DNA of 27,934 nucleotides, from positions 1 to 27,934 of IMG/VR virus record IMGVR_UViG_3300025141_000575; one strand, given 5' to 3'. The notes under the pieces are model-generated. The model made no database searches. It was not told the origin of the DNA and saw only the letters and a list, made by a program, of their open reading frames with translations. The stretch is from a virus. Shown piece by piece: positions 22,096 to 27,934 of this stretch. How positions within the stretch are numbered: position 1 is the stretch's first letter; the number at the start of each line of letters is the position of its first letter. The position numbers and the translations under genes were made by a program.

Positions 22096-22407
22096 TTAAC
22101 GTCTTCCAAGTAGTCTTCTAACACAAGACCTTTTCCTATATCTTGTATACTTTGTGTATTCGTATGTTTGTACCTGCTCTGTTTGAGGTTGCGGAATTTC
22201 TGAGTACTGTTCGGTGTCTTCTAGCAGTTTTGGTTCTTGCTCTACTGGTAAATCTTTAACCTCTGGAATATCAACGTAAATTTTGTGACCTACACTAGAC
22301 ACGCCAGCTTTAACTTCTGACCCATTACCAGATATAAAACAAGACCCGTAAACGCACATAGAATAGAGTATAAATCCCGCACTCAAAATTAGTAGATTTT
22401 TAAACAT
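22096..22407 (-). CDS. Small exported protein with signal peptide
   Basis: A 103-residue protein with ATG at 22407 after AAAGGA. The N-terminal hydrophobic segment (LLILSAGFILYSMCVYGSC) looks like a signal peptide or lipoprotein signal. A Pro/Glu/Gln-rich linker follows, and the C-terminus is a very basic tail (YRKRSCVRRLLGRR). The cysteine after the hydrophobic run could be lipidated. Role unknown; it sits between two tRNA genes. Confidence 0.6.
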   Translation of the reverse strand: MFKNLLILSAGFILYSMCVYGSCFISGNGSEVKAGVSSVGHKIYVDIPEVKDLPVEQEPKLLEDTEQYSEIPQPQTEQVQTYEYTKYTRYRKRSCVRRLLGRR

Positions 22408-22423
22408 ATCTTTTCCTTTCAGT

Positions 22424-22492
22424 AGGGCGACTAGAAATTGAATCTAGGAAGTCATGGATATAAGCCTTAACTGTGGAACCACCACCCGCCCC
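22424..22492 (-). tRNA. tRNA, probably Ile (anticodon UAU), reduced D-arm
   Basis: Acceptor GGGGCGG/TCGCCCT (G-U at both ends), T-arm CTAGA-TTCAATT-TCTAG. The anticodon arm is best read TAAGG-CTTATAT-CCATG with anticodon TAT and one internal mismatch; the helix can extend to 8 pairs. The D-arm is short (GTGG-TGGTT-CCAC) and abuts the acceptor. No CCA. The tRNA call is likely; the amino acid is less certain. Confidence 0.6.
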
Positions 22493-22495
22493 ATC

Positions 22496-23179
22496 CTAAC
22501 TTTTAAATGTAGGCTCTAACCACAGACCACATTCAAAAATAGCATTAGAAAGTTCTGGAAAATCCCGCAACATTTCTAACGTTTTCATCGTGTTAAACTT
22601 AAAACACTTTCGGAGTTCTTCGCGAATTCTTTCACCAGAAACATTTTTTAATTTTGCAATCAACTCAGAATTAAACAGACACTGCACAATTTCTGGGTTC
22701 ATATTCATGTTTTTGGTAATGCTAAATCGAATAGCACGAATCATACGTAGCGAGTCTTCACAAAACCTGTCTTTTGCATTCCCAACAGGGCAAATTTCAC
22801 CACGTTCAATGTCGTTTTTACCATTAAAAGGGTCAATCAAATTACCCTGCTCACATTTAGCAATTGCATTCATCGTAAAGTCTCTTCGTTTTAAGTCATC
22901 GAGAAGAGTACCATGAATTACTTTATCTGGTCGTCTACCGTCCGAGTAGTCTCCGTCTTTTCGACACATAACAAAGTCACATGCACCCAAACCAGGAACT
23001 TTAGCACGAATAGTAAAGTATTCTGGAGTTTCCAAAAAGATTTCACCATTACGTCCTAAAATAGATTCTCGCATATGGTTAAAAGACATACACTCAACAG
23101 AGTAGTCAACATCTTTAGAAGGAATGTTAAGGATTTCGTCCCGAACACAACCACCAACTTGGTAAAATTTAGCTTTCAT
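22496..23179 (-). CDS. tRNA nucleotidyltransferase (CCA-adding enzyme / poly(A) polymerase family, short)
   Basis: A 227-residue class II nucleotidyltransferase. The head has GGCVRDE (9-15), the catalytic carboxylates D23 and D25 (KDVDYS) and D68 (CDFVM), and RRDFTMNAIA (98-107). The neck has EDSLRMIRAIRF (141-152) and ERIREELRK (183-191). The usual body and tail domains are missing (cellular enzymes have about 350-450 residues), so it may be minimal or may add only part of CCA. Three bases separate its stop from a tRNA gene. All tRNAs in this window lack encoded CCA, so it likely matures or repairs them. The start ATG at 23179 has a weak SD. Confidence 0.85.
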   Translation of the reverse strand: MKAKFYQVGGCVRDEILNIPSKDVDYSVECMSFNHMRESILGRNGEIFLETPEYFTIRAKVPGLGACDFVMCRKDGDYSDGRRPDKVIHGTLLDDLKRRDFTMNAIAKCEQGNLIDPFNGKNDIERGEICPVGNAKDRFCEDSLRMIRAIRFSITKNMNMNPEIVQCLFNSELIAKLKNVSGERIREELRKCFKFNTMKTLEMLRDFPELSNAIFECGLWLEPTFKS

Positions 23180-23180
23180 A

Positions 23181-24116
23181 TTAACAACTTTCTACAATAT
23201 CAACTAGTACTTTGTCATAAATACCTAAATTTAACATCCATTCAGGCATGCCATTGTTTGTCCAATCTGTAAATCTGTCGTTTCTAAACTTTTCATACTT
23301 TAACAAGTAATCACCAGTCCACTTTTGAGATACAGGCAAAACTCTCTTATCTGTTCCGTATTCTGTATTCAACAATCCGTACTTAGAAAATAACAACGCT
23401 TCTTGCATTTGCTGTAATGACGCGACATGTCTGTAAGACTTGCAATCACCTAAAAAGGTTTTAGAAATAATTTTCAATCTCGCCAACGTCATATGTTCAA
23501 TACGAGTATACGTGTTGTTCACCAGGGTGTCAAGTTTTATCTCGGAAATTTCCGGCACAATCTCTGCAAAATCCAGCAAACCATCTAAATTTTCGTATTG
23601 AGTAATCAACATTCGGTCGCCCAACGCTTCTTTTGCTTGTTTAACTCGCAAGGTGTATGTTACCCAGTCTGTTACAAAATGTTCAGCAGCCATTATTTTA
23701 TCTTTACTACCAAAGTGGTCTATCATAGACTCAATCCAAGAGTAAGGATTTCTTAATATCGCAATAAAGAAACAGTTTTCAAATTCTCTGTCTAGCATTT
23801 CCCATCGGAAAACATTTGGTGGAGATTTTTCAACATAAAGTCTGTCGTCGTTTTTCTTATCCCACGCTGTGTTCCATACTTCTTTAATTCTGTCCCACGG
23901 GTATCTTGATTCGGATTCGTATAAACCGACATTCCTAGTAGGTAAGCCGTGACAACCTGTGACGGGTGCCCAAGGATGTAGATAGTGTGGGTATTGACAC
24001 CAGTATTTTTCACCTTCGTCTAACTCCATTGCAGCAACATTACTACAGTCGCGTAGCATTTTCCACATAATAGTAGAACCCGTTTTCATGGGCGATAGTA
24101 AAAATAAATGTCTCAT
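23181..24116 (-). CDS. Sulfotransferase-family protein
   Basis: A 311-residue PAPS-dependent sulfotransferase-like protein. The 5'-phosphosulfate loop LSPMKTGSTIMW is near residues 7-18, EKSPPNVFRW follows, and the 3'-phosphate motif is FIAILRNPYSWIESM. It could sulfate a glycan or small molecule on the host or virion surface. The ATG at 24116 is preferred; the TTG at 24125 lies within the tRNA-Met 3' end. No SD is visible, and the start is 4 bases past the tRNA 3' end, so the processed mRNA could be leaderless. It overlaps nothing and is followed 1 base later by the CCA-enzyme gene. Confidence 0.8.
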   Translation of the reverse strand: MRHLFLLSPMKTGSTIMWKMLRDCSNVAAMELDEGEKYWCQYPHYLHPWAPVTGCHGLPTRNVGLYESESRYPWDRIKEVWNTAWDKKNDDRLYVEKSPPNVFRWEMLDREFENCFFIAILRNPYSWIESMIDHFGSKDKIMAAEHFVTDWVTYTLRVKQAKEALGDRMLITQYENLDGLLDFAEIVPEISEIKLDTLVNNTYTRIEHMTLARLKIISKTFLGDCKSYRHVASLQQMQEALLFSKYGLLNTEYGTDKRVLPVSQKWTGDYLLKYEKFRNDRFTDWTNNGMPEWMLNLGIYDKVLVDIVESC

Positions 24117-24120
24117 AAGA

Positions 24121-24188
24121 GCCAAGAGAGGGAAACGAACCCTCAGTACTGCCTTATGAAAGCAGCTTTTGCACCAGCATATCTTGGC
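24121..24188 (-). tRNA. tRNA-Met (anticodon CAU), short D-arm
   Basis: Perfect acceptor GCCAAGA/TCTTGGC, U8 A9, compact D-arm TGC-TGGT-GCA followed by 4 bases, anticodon arm CTGCT-TTCATAA-GGCAG, T-arm GAGGG-TTCGTTT-CCCTC. No CCA. Initiator, elongator or Ile-lysidine type cannot be told. The upstream 24189-24268 shows no clear promoter. Confidence 0.85.
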
Positions 24189-24268
24189 TTATCTCGCCTT
24201 ATCACAAGATGATAGTATAACTGTTAGTGACAATAATATATTAACGTGTACTTAGTCAATATACCGTT

Positions 24269-24361
24269 TTATGGCGAGGACTCTAACTTCTCTAGTAGAC
24301 CATACTGGTTACGCTCCAGTTCTAATTCTTTAGAAGAGAATTGTGCTTCTATCACACTCAT
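24269..24361 (-). CDS. Very small ORF (30 residues), uncertain
   Basis: A 30-residue reading frame with ATG at 24361 that is too short for usual gene finders. The peptide looks protein-like (SSKELELERNQYGLLEKLES), with one helical stretch. AGGA lies only 2 bases before the ATG, too close to be ideal, and a small CTGAT-TAAAA-ATCAG hairpin lies just upstream. It fills the gap between another small ORF and tRNA-Met. Confidence 0.4.
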   Translation of the reverse strand: MSVIEAQFSSKELELERNQYGLLEKLESSP

Positions 24362-24376
24362 GGTCCTGATTTTTAA

Positions 24377-24481
24377 TCAGTATCTTTCCTTATTCCAATA
24401 TTCTTTACAACAGAACTTCAAGAAGAAATATGGAATTAAAACAACGTCAATTAATTGCGGAATTTTAGGACCACAGCACAT
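24377..24481 (-). CDS. Cysteine-rich miniprotein (34 residues)
   Basis: A 34-residue frame whose ATG (24481) shares its A with the stop of the HAD gene (TAATG coupling), with GGAG 9 bases upstream. The peptide begins MCCGPKIPQL and has a hydrophobic middle (VVLIPYFFLKFCC) that may enter a membrane, then a charged end (KEYWNKERY). Four cysteines in two CC pairs suggest metal binding or disulfides. The coupling makes translation likely; function unknown. Confidence 0.55.
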   Translation of the reverse strand: MCCGPKIPQLIDVVLIPYFFLKFCCKEYWNKERY

Positions 24482-24882
24482 TACTTATCTCCTAAAATAA
24501 AGTTCAAAATATTCTCGTAGGCATTGGGGTCTTCCTTGTGATTACACCGCACCCCACGGTCGTCAATAAAATAATTCGCGTGTGGTTTCCCTTGTCCTAC
24601 GTATACATTATCGTATGGAATTCCGTGTTTGTCAAGCCATTCCTGAACAATTTCCTGAAGAAACTTAGCAGGGTCTGAATGTTGTTGCGAATCCCGGCTG
24701 CTAGACACATTACAACGACATGTGTAAATCAAAATACTATATTTTTTCCTTAATGTTTTTACAAATTCTCTTGCACCAGGAATTGGGTCTCCAATATTAA
24801 ATCTTCCGTTAATCTTAAATCCATTATATTGAGCAATGGTTGCATCTAAATCTAAAGCTATTGTTTTGTTGTGTTTACCCAT
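24481..24882 (-). CDS. HAD-superfamily phosphatase-like protein
   Basis: A 133-residue HAD protein. Motif I is ALDLDATIAQY (D11, D13). YTCRCN stands at the motif II region, and KPHANYFIDDRG provides the motif IV acidic pair. It lacks a large cap, as in small polynucleotide-phosphatase-like or BT4699-like HAD proteins. It may dephosphorylate a nucleotide, sugar or nucleic-acid end. The start ATG at 24882 has AGGA about 11 bases upstream. Confidence 0.8.
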   Translation of the reverse strand: MGKHNKTIALDLDATIAQYNGFKINGRFNIGDPIPGAREFVKTLRKKYSILIYTCRCNVSSSRDSQQHSDPAKFLQEIVQEWLDKHGIPYDNVYVGQGKPHANYFIDDRGVRCNHKEDPNAYENILNFILGDK

Positions 24883-24900
24883 GTTTGATATTTATCCTGT

Positions 24901-25983
24901 TTAATCCTGAACAGCTACAAAATTTCTGATTTCACAGAGTCTTGCAGCCATTATTCCAATTTTAAAAGGTAACTGAGTAGTAATAAAACAAGAACCAATT
25001 TGCTGTCCGTTAATATAGTATGTATAATTATGACCATCTAGCCTAACAGACATTAAGTATTCGTCTTCTTGCATATCGTAAATTTTTTCTATTTGTCTAC
25101 GAACACGATTGTTTTTTATTTCTACAACTTCAAATTTGTTGCCGTTTCCTGAATATGAAAATTGGTTAATATTACGCCAATTACCATCGGTAAAAACTAT
25201 AGCACCAAAACTACTTATAGCATTTGGTTTAATCAAACACGAAACAAACACGTTGCCGTAAAACTGCTGATTCAAAATAGAGGTACTTATATCAGAACCA
25301 TACCTACTTTTAGCAACTCCGTTTACTGGCTTAATATTATGTCTAATATCTGACCATTTATCACCCAACCAATCGTCTTGTCTGTTAAAGTCGTCTGTTA
25401 CTATAGTTGTAGGGTCATATCTTTTATAATGATTAGTATCTCCGTTGTCAAAATTGATTACATCTTGAATCTCTATAGCAACCTCTTTAGCACCATTTCC
25501 GTTAATATGTGTGCCATCTACAGAATATTCTGGAAGTAACTGACCATTTCCATCTTCCAACAACATATATGTTTCTAATTGTAGGTGACTAGATTGTTGT
25601 CTAATCCAATCATTAACAGAAGCGGTAGTTAGGTAATCAACTTCTCCGTCTTGACTTAACCAAGGAGAAATAGTGGTAACAATAATCTTACTTGCTGGTA
25701 TTCCTGCATTAAGTGTTTCGTTAATTAAATCTTGATACCTTTGAGTAATGTCTTGTGTATTAACGTTTTCAGCAATATCATTAACACCACCCTGCAAAAC
25801 AACATAGTCTGGGTTATGGTCAGTAATGTCTTGTACTAGTCTTTCTTTAATTTCAACTAAGTCACTACCTGCAACCGCTCTATTTAAGATATGGTCATTA
25901 AACATAATTTTTTCAAGATAAAAACCAACATTAGGTTCTTTTTTACCTTCAAATACGGAATCACCAACTATTAAAACTCTCAT
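24901..25983 (-). CDS. SGNH/GDSL hydrolase fused to a lectin-like C-terminal domain
   Basis: A 360-residue protein. The N-terminal SGNH esterase has block I VLIVGDSVFEG (S9 nucleophile), block II with AVAGSD, block III LQGGVNDIA, and block V DGTHINGNG (Asp and His). From about residue 195 a beta-rich domain (DDFNRQDDWLG ... GIMAARLCEI) resembles LamG/concanavalin-type jelly rolls. It could deacetylate host polysaccharide, for example as a tail-associated or secreted enzyme, though no signal peptide is seen. Start ATG at 25983 after AAGGAA, overlapping the upstream gene by 4 bases. Confidence 0.82.
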   Translation of the reverse strand: MRVLIVGDSVFEGKKEPNVGFYLEKIMFNDHILNRAVAGSDLVEIKERLVQDITDHNPDYVVLQGGVNDIAENVNTQDITQRYQDLINETLNAGIPASKIIVTTISPWLSQDGEVDYLTTASVNDWIRQQSSHLQLETYMLLEDGNGQLLPEYSVDGTHINGNGAKEVAIEIQDVINFDNGDTNHYKRYDPTTIVTDDFNRQDDWLGDKWSDIRHNIKPVNGVAKSRYGSDISTSILNQQFYGNVFVSCLIKPNAISSFGAIVFTDGNWRNINQFSYSGNGNKFEVVEIKNNRVRRQIEKIYDMQEDEYLMSVRLDGHNYTYYINGQQIGSCFITTQLPFKIGIMAARLCEIRNFVAVQD

Positions 25984-26228
25984 TTGATTTCCTTGTCTTT
26001 TAAAAGGTCTATTCTACCTTTTTGCACAACTTGTTTTAAACTTGCTATTTTTCCTGTACGGTGGTCTTTTACTGTTCCTTTTTTATAGTCATACGTTCTA
26101 ATAACAGGAGTATTGTGAATAGCATCGTCTCTTTTTGCTTTCTTTTCTGCTGCTTTTCGGTCTCTTTCAACAGAACGTATTTTATTTTCAAGTCTAAACG
26201 CTTGTAAAATAGAGTTTAACCAATTCGT
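25980..26228 (-). CDS. Basic hypothetical protein, probable ACG start
   Basis: About 82 residues. The frame is open back to an ATG at 26324, but its first 32 codons read as non-protein-like sequence and overlap another plausible frame. Between them AAGGA is followed 8 bases later by ACG (26228), giving (M)NWLNSILQAFRLENKIRS, which reads as a natural N-terminus. The rest is highly basic (ERDRKAAEKKAKRDD) and helical. It overlaps the SGNH gene by 4 bases and the preceding small ORF by 13. The start codon is an inference; if the ATG is used, the protein has 114 residues. Confidence 0.6.
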   Translation of the reverse strand, partial: TNWLNSILQAFRLENKIRSVERDRKAAEKKAKRDDAIHNTPVIRTYDYKKGTVKDHRTGKIASLKQVVQKGRIDLLKDKEIK

Positions 26229-26380
26229 TTGTCGTTTCCTTTTTTCACTGGAACATTCAACAGTAGATTTTGACCCATGAGATTGTCGCCACCAAACAAT
26301 GTCGTTGGATACGAACCGTCCCATTTTTGTAGTCTTTCTACTTCTATTTCTAGTCTTTTAAGAGCTAAGTCTGTTTTCAA
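26216..26380 (-). CDS. Small ORF missed by ATG-based gene calling (start unclear)
   Basis: A frame of about 54 residues from a TTG at 26380. The sequence looks coding: a charged helix (LALKRLEIEVERLQKW) then DGSYPTTLFGGDNLMGQNLL. No SD precedes the TTG. The same frame is open upstream to the TAA stop of the NlpC/P60-like gene (26411-26413), so it could also be reached by stop-codon read-through or reinitiation. It overlaps the following ACG-start gene by 13 bases. Confidence 0.5.
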   Translation of the reverse strand: MKTDLALKRLEIEVERLQKWDGSYPTTLFGGDNLMGQNLLLNVPVKKGNDKRIG

Positions 26381-26410
26381 GACAGGTGCCGTTACACTGG
26401 GTCTTTCGGC

Positions 26411-26848
26411 TTATTCTTCCAATGATAGTGTTGTTATTTCTACAATTTTAAGTCTAGTATCATCATGTATACAATCAGGATATTTCCACTTAACTTTTAA
26501 GCCTCCTCTGTTGTATGATTGTCTGACTAGACTTACGCAATTAACCCCAAACATTCTCCAAATACGACTGATAGAAGAAAACATACTATATTTTACTCCT
26601 ATTTTTGATTTTGCAAAGGAAATTGTTTTATTTTTGTTGATTTTGTGTGAGTTTTCTGGTCGAAGTACACAATATCTACCAACGTTGTGTTTCCATTCCT
26701 CAAACTCGCTAATAATTACTCCTTTACCAAAAACGGACTCTATAAGTTGGCCGTTACCAACATATAGAGCCGTATGATTCCAATAGCCAGGAGTACTATT
26801 ATTAGAGTCATCAATCCATCTACTAAGTAAGATGTCGCCAGACTCCAT
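26411..26848 (-). CDS. NlpC/P60-like (YiiX/YebB-type) cysteine hydrolase
   Basis: A 145-residue protein of the permuted NlpC/P60 kind: MESGDILLSR, then YWNHTALYVGNGQLIES with the histidine (H25), and GVNCVSLVRQSY with the nucleophile cysteine (C104). Family members cleave amide or thioester bonds in peptidoglycan peptides or lipids. It could be a cell-wall or host-envelope enzyme; no signal peptide is visible. The start ATG at 26848 follows AGGAGG. It is 12 bases downstream of the secreted protease gene. Confidence 0.75.
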   Translation of the reverse strand: MESGDILLSRWIDDSNNSTPGYWNHTALYVGNGQLIESVFGKGVIISEFEEWKHNVGRYCVLRPENSHKINKNKTISFAKSKIGVKYSMFSSISRIWRMFGVNCVSLVRQSYNRGGLKVKWKYPDCIHDDTRLKIVEITTLSLEE

Positions 26849-26860
26849 TGTTAGTACCTC

Positions 26861-27814
26861 CTATTCTTTCGTTTCTACCGGAGTGTATTTAAACAAGAAG
26901 TCATATTGTTTTGAGTCTTCTGAACGTTCTGTTTTGTCTGTGTCTTGAGACACACTGTCATCAACAGTAATTTTACGCAACTCTTTTAGCGTAGGTATTT
27001 TTACTGATTTGTTCATAGCCCATTCTACTTTATTTTCTTTTGCCCACGTATGCATTCTACGTACTGGAACAATAAGATTGAACGTCTCGCCAGCACCACG
27101 AACCAACATACCAATATATCGTCCGTCTTTCAAGAAAACACCACCACCAGAACTACCAGGAAAAGCTGTTACCGTTGTTTGGTCAAATACAGTACCTTCA
27201 CCACTCGATAGGTCAAGTACTCGTCCAACCTGTGAAATAACACCAGTAGTCAATGAATTACTACCAAACTGCCCTAATAGCGAACCAACATGATACAATT
27301 CCGTACCCAAATCAATAGCTTGTAGATTTTCAGAGTCTTCTTCTGTATCAAGGAAAAAATTGGAATTTGCTTGTACAAAATCTCGTTTTCTCACCATAAG
27401 CAAAGCCAAGTCTTCGCCTTCTTCCGAATGGGAATACTTGATAACAACTGCTTCCATTTTGACTTCACCGACTCGTCTGCCATTTTCTACTAATTCTTTG
27501 ACAATATGTGCGGGTTTGAAATCAATAACGCTTTTTGTTACTCCGGTTTGTGGGTCTACTACTTTGCGAACAGTGCGTAGATTATCAATAACATGGGCTG
27601 CTGTCCACACAAAGTTGACTTTTACTGTCTTTCCTTTGCTCACTTCAACATCGCGAGTTACAATAACTCCAGACCCTTGCCCGCCACCAAACGCTCCTTC
27701 TGACTTGATTGTAACGCTAACATCTTGTAAGTGTTTAATAACATCATTACCAAAACCTACAGAAGTCGTCAACATTAGTGCTAATACTGCTACAAATCCC
27801 ACCCTGAATCTCAT
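26861..27814 (-). CDS. Secreted trypsin-like serine protease (S1/HtrA-like)
   Basis: A 317-residue protein with an N-terminal signal peptide (MRFRVGFVAVLALMLTTSVG, cleavage around residue 22). The chymotrypsin-fold triad is visible: H74 in VWTAAHVID, D135 in EDLALL, and S222 in AFPGSSGGGVF. There is no PDZ domain; a low-complexity acidic tail follows residue 270. Such proteases are unusual in phages. It may act in the host periplasm or outside, or be an acquired host gene. The start ATG at 27814 follows AAGGAG. Confidence 0.85.
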   Translation of the reverse strand: MRFRVGFVAVLALMLTTSVGFGNDVIKHLQDVSVTIKSEGAFGGGQGSGVIVTRDVEVSKGKTVKVNFVWTAAHVIDNLRTVRKVVDPQTGVTKSVIDFKPAHIVKELVENGRRVGEVKMEAVVIKYSHSEEGEDLALLMVRKRDFVQANSNFFLDTEEDSENLQAIDLGTELYHVGSLLGQFGSNSLTTGVISQVGRVLDLSSGEGTVFDQTTVTAFPGSSGGGVFLKDGRYIGMLVRGAGETFNLIVPVRRMHTWAKENKVEWAMNKSVKIPTLKELRKITVDDSVSQDTDKTERSEDSKQYDFLFKYTPVETKE

Positions 27815-27826
27815 ACAATTCTCCTT

Positions 27827-27934
27827 TTAAATCTCTGAATATAGTTTTACAATGTCTTCTTCATTACATTCTGAAGAGGTTTTTACGATGGAATCTACGT
27901 ATTTTCTGCCGTTTTTCCAATAACCCCAAAAACC
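27827..27934 (-). CDS. C-terminal end of a gene cut by the window edge
   Basis: The last 35 residues of a protein, ending KTSSECNEEDIVKLYSEI and a TAA at 27829-27827. It starts GFWGYWKNGRKYVDSI, with an aromatic N-terminal stretch. It is too short to assign. It lies 12 bases upstream of the protease ATG and is likely in the same operon. Confidence 0.65.
   Translation of the reverse strand, partial: GFWGYWKNGRKYVDSIVKTSSECNEEDIVKLYSEI

Noticed and set aside
26330-26400. tRNA-Ser-like anticodon arm (CTGTCTTGAAAACAG)
   Set aside because: No T-arm or acceptor pairing nearby, and the stretch lies within a plausible coding frame.
26277-26777. Plus-strand ORF of 166 codons
   Set aside because: It is antisense to well-supported minus-strand genes, with no SD and no domain. 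All long plus-strand frames in the window were judged to be shadows for the same reason.
1-27934. CRISPR array or insertion sequence
   Set aside because: No regularly spaced repeats of 20-40 bases and no transposase-like ORF or terminal inverted repeats were seen.

Overview
This window looks like part of the genome of a large tailed double-stranded DNA bacteriophage. It is AT-rich by eye. Every convincing gene is read from the minus strand, genes overlap by a few bases, and most starts have a strong AGGAG-type ribosome binding site. The content is also phage-like: a replication and recombination block (primase, DnaB-type helicase, RecA/UvsX-type recombinase, UvsY-like mediator), nucleotide metabolism (dNMP kinase, cobalamin-type ribonucleotide reductase, MazG-like pyrophosphatase, dCMP deaminase), PhoH, HNH endonucleases, a GroES-like cochaperonin and a tRNA cluster. 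The host cannot be named from sequence. The SD sequences and TTGACA/TATA promoters fit an ordinary bacterial host.

Layout in coordinate order (transcription runs right to left). Positions 1-5662 hold DNA replication and recombination. Positions 5664-9015 hold small conserved phage proteins, several with zinc ribbons. Two neighbours there, an FmdB-type zinc ribbon and a SLOG/DUF2493 protein, appear to start at ATT codons. Positions 9160-10408 are an HNH-PhoH unit with its own promoter at about 10480 and a terminator at 9034-9070. Positions 10512-15527 are the nucleotide module. Its ribonucleotide reductase carries a 396-residue LAGLIDADG intein whose C-terminal His-Asn is replaced by Arg-Arg. 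Positions 15524-17510 hold a YopX-like protein, a glycosyltransferase-like protein and small proteins. Positions 17644-20675 hold a Ro60 (TROVE) homologue with its own promoter, a structured leader ending in a terminator, a tRNA-Thr, GroES and an acidic protein. Positions 20727-24188 are a tRNA cluster interleaved with an HNH gene, small proteins, a CCA-adding-type nucleotidyltransferase and a sulfotransferase-like protein. Positions 24269-27934 hold small ORFs, a HAD phosphatase, an SGNH hydrolase, an NlpC/P60-like protein, a secreted trypsin-like protease and a truncated gene.

How the parts may work together. Seven tRNA genes are proposed and none encodes CCA, and a phage tRNA nucleotidyltransferase lies among them, so the phage probably finishes its own tRNAs. 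Ro60 proteins bind misfolded RNA and Y RNAs. Here Ro60 lies in the RNA-biology half of the window, directly downstream of a promoter, a tandemly repeated hairpin motif, a strong terminator hairpin and a tRNA-like gene. The ribonucleotide reductase has the same promoter-structured leader-terminator-SD arrangement. These two leaders, the Arg-Arg intein and the ATT starts are the most unusual points. All functional statements rest on motif recognition by eye; no database search was run.
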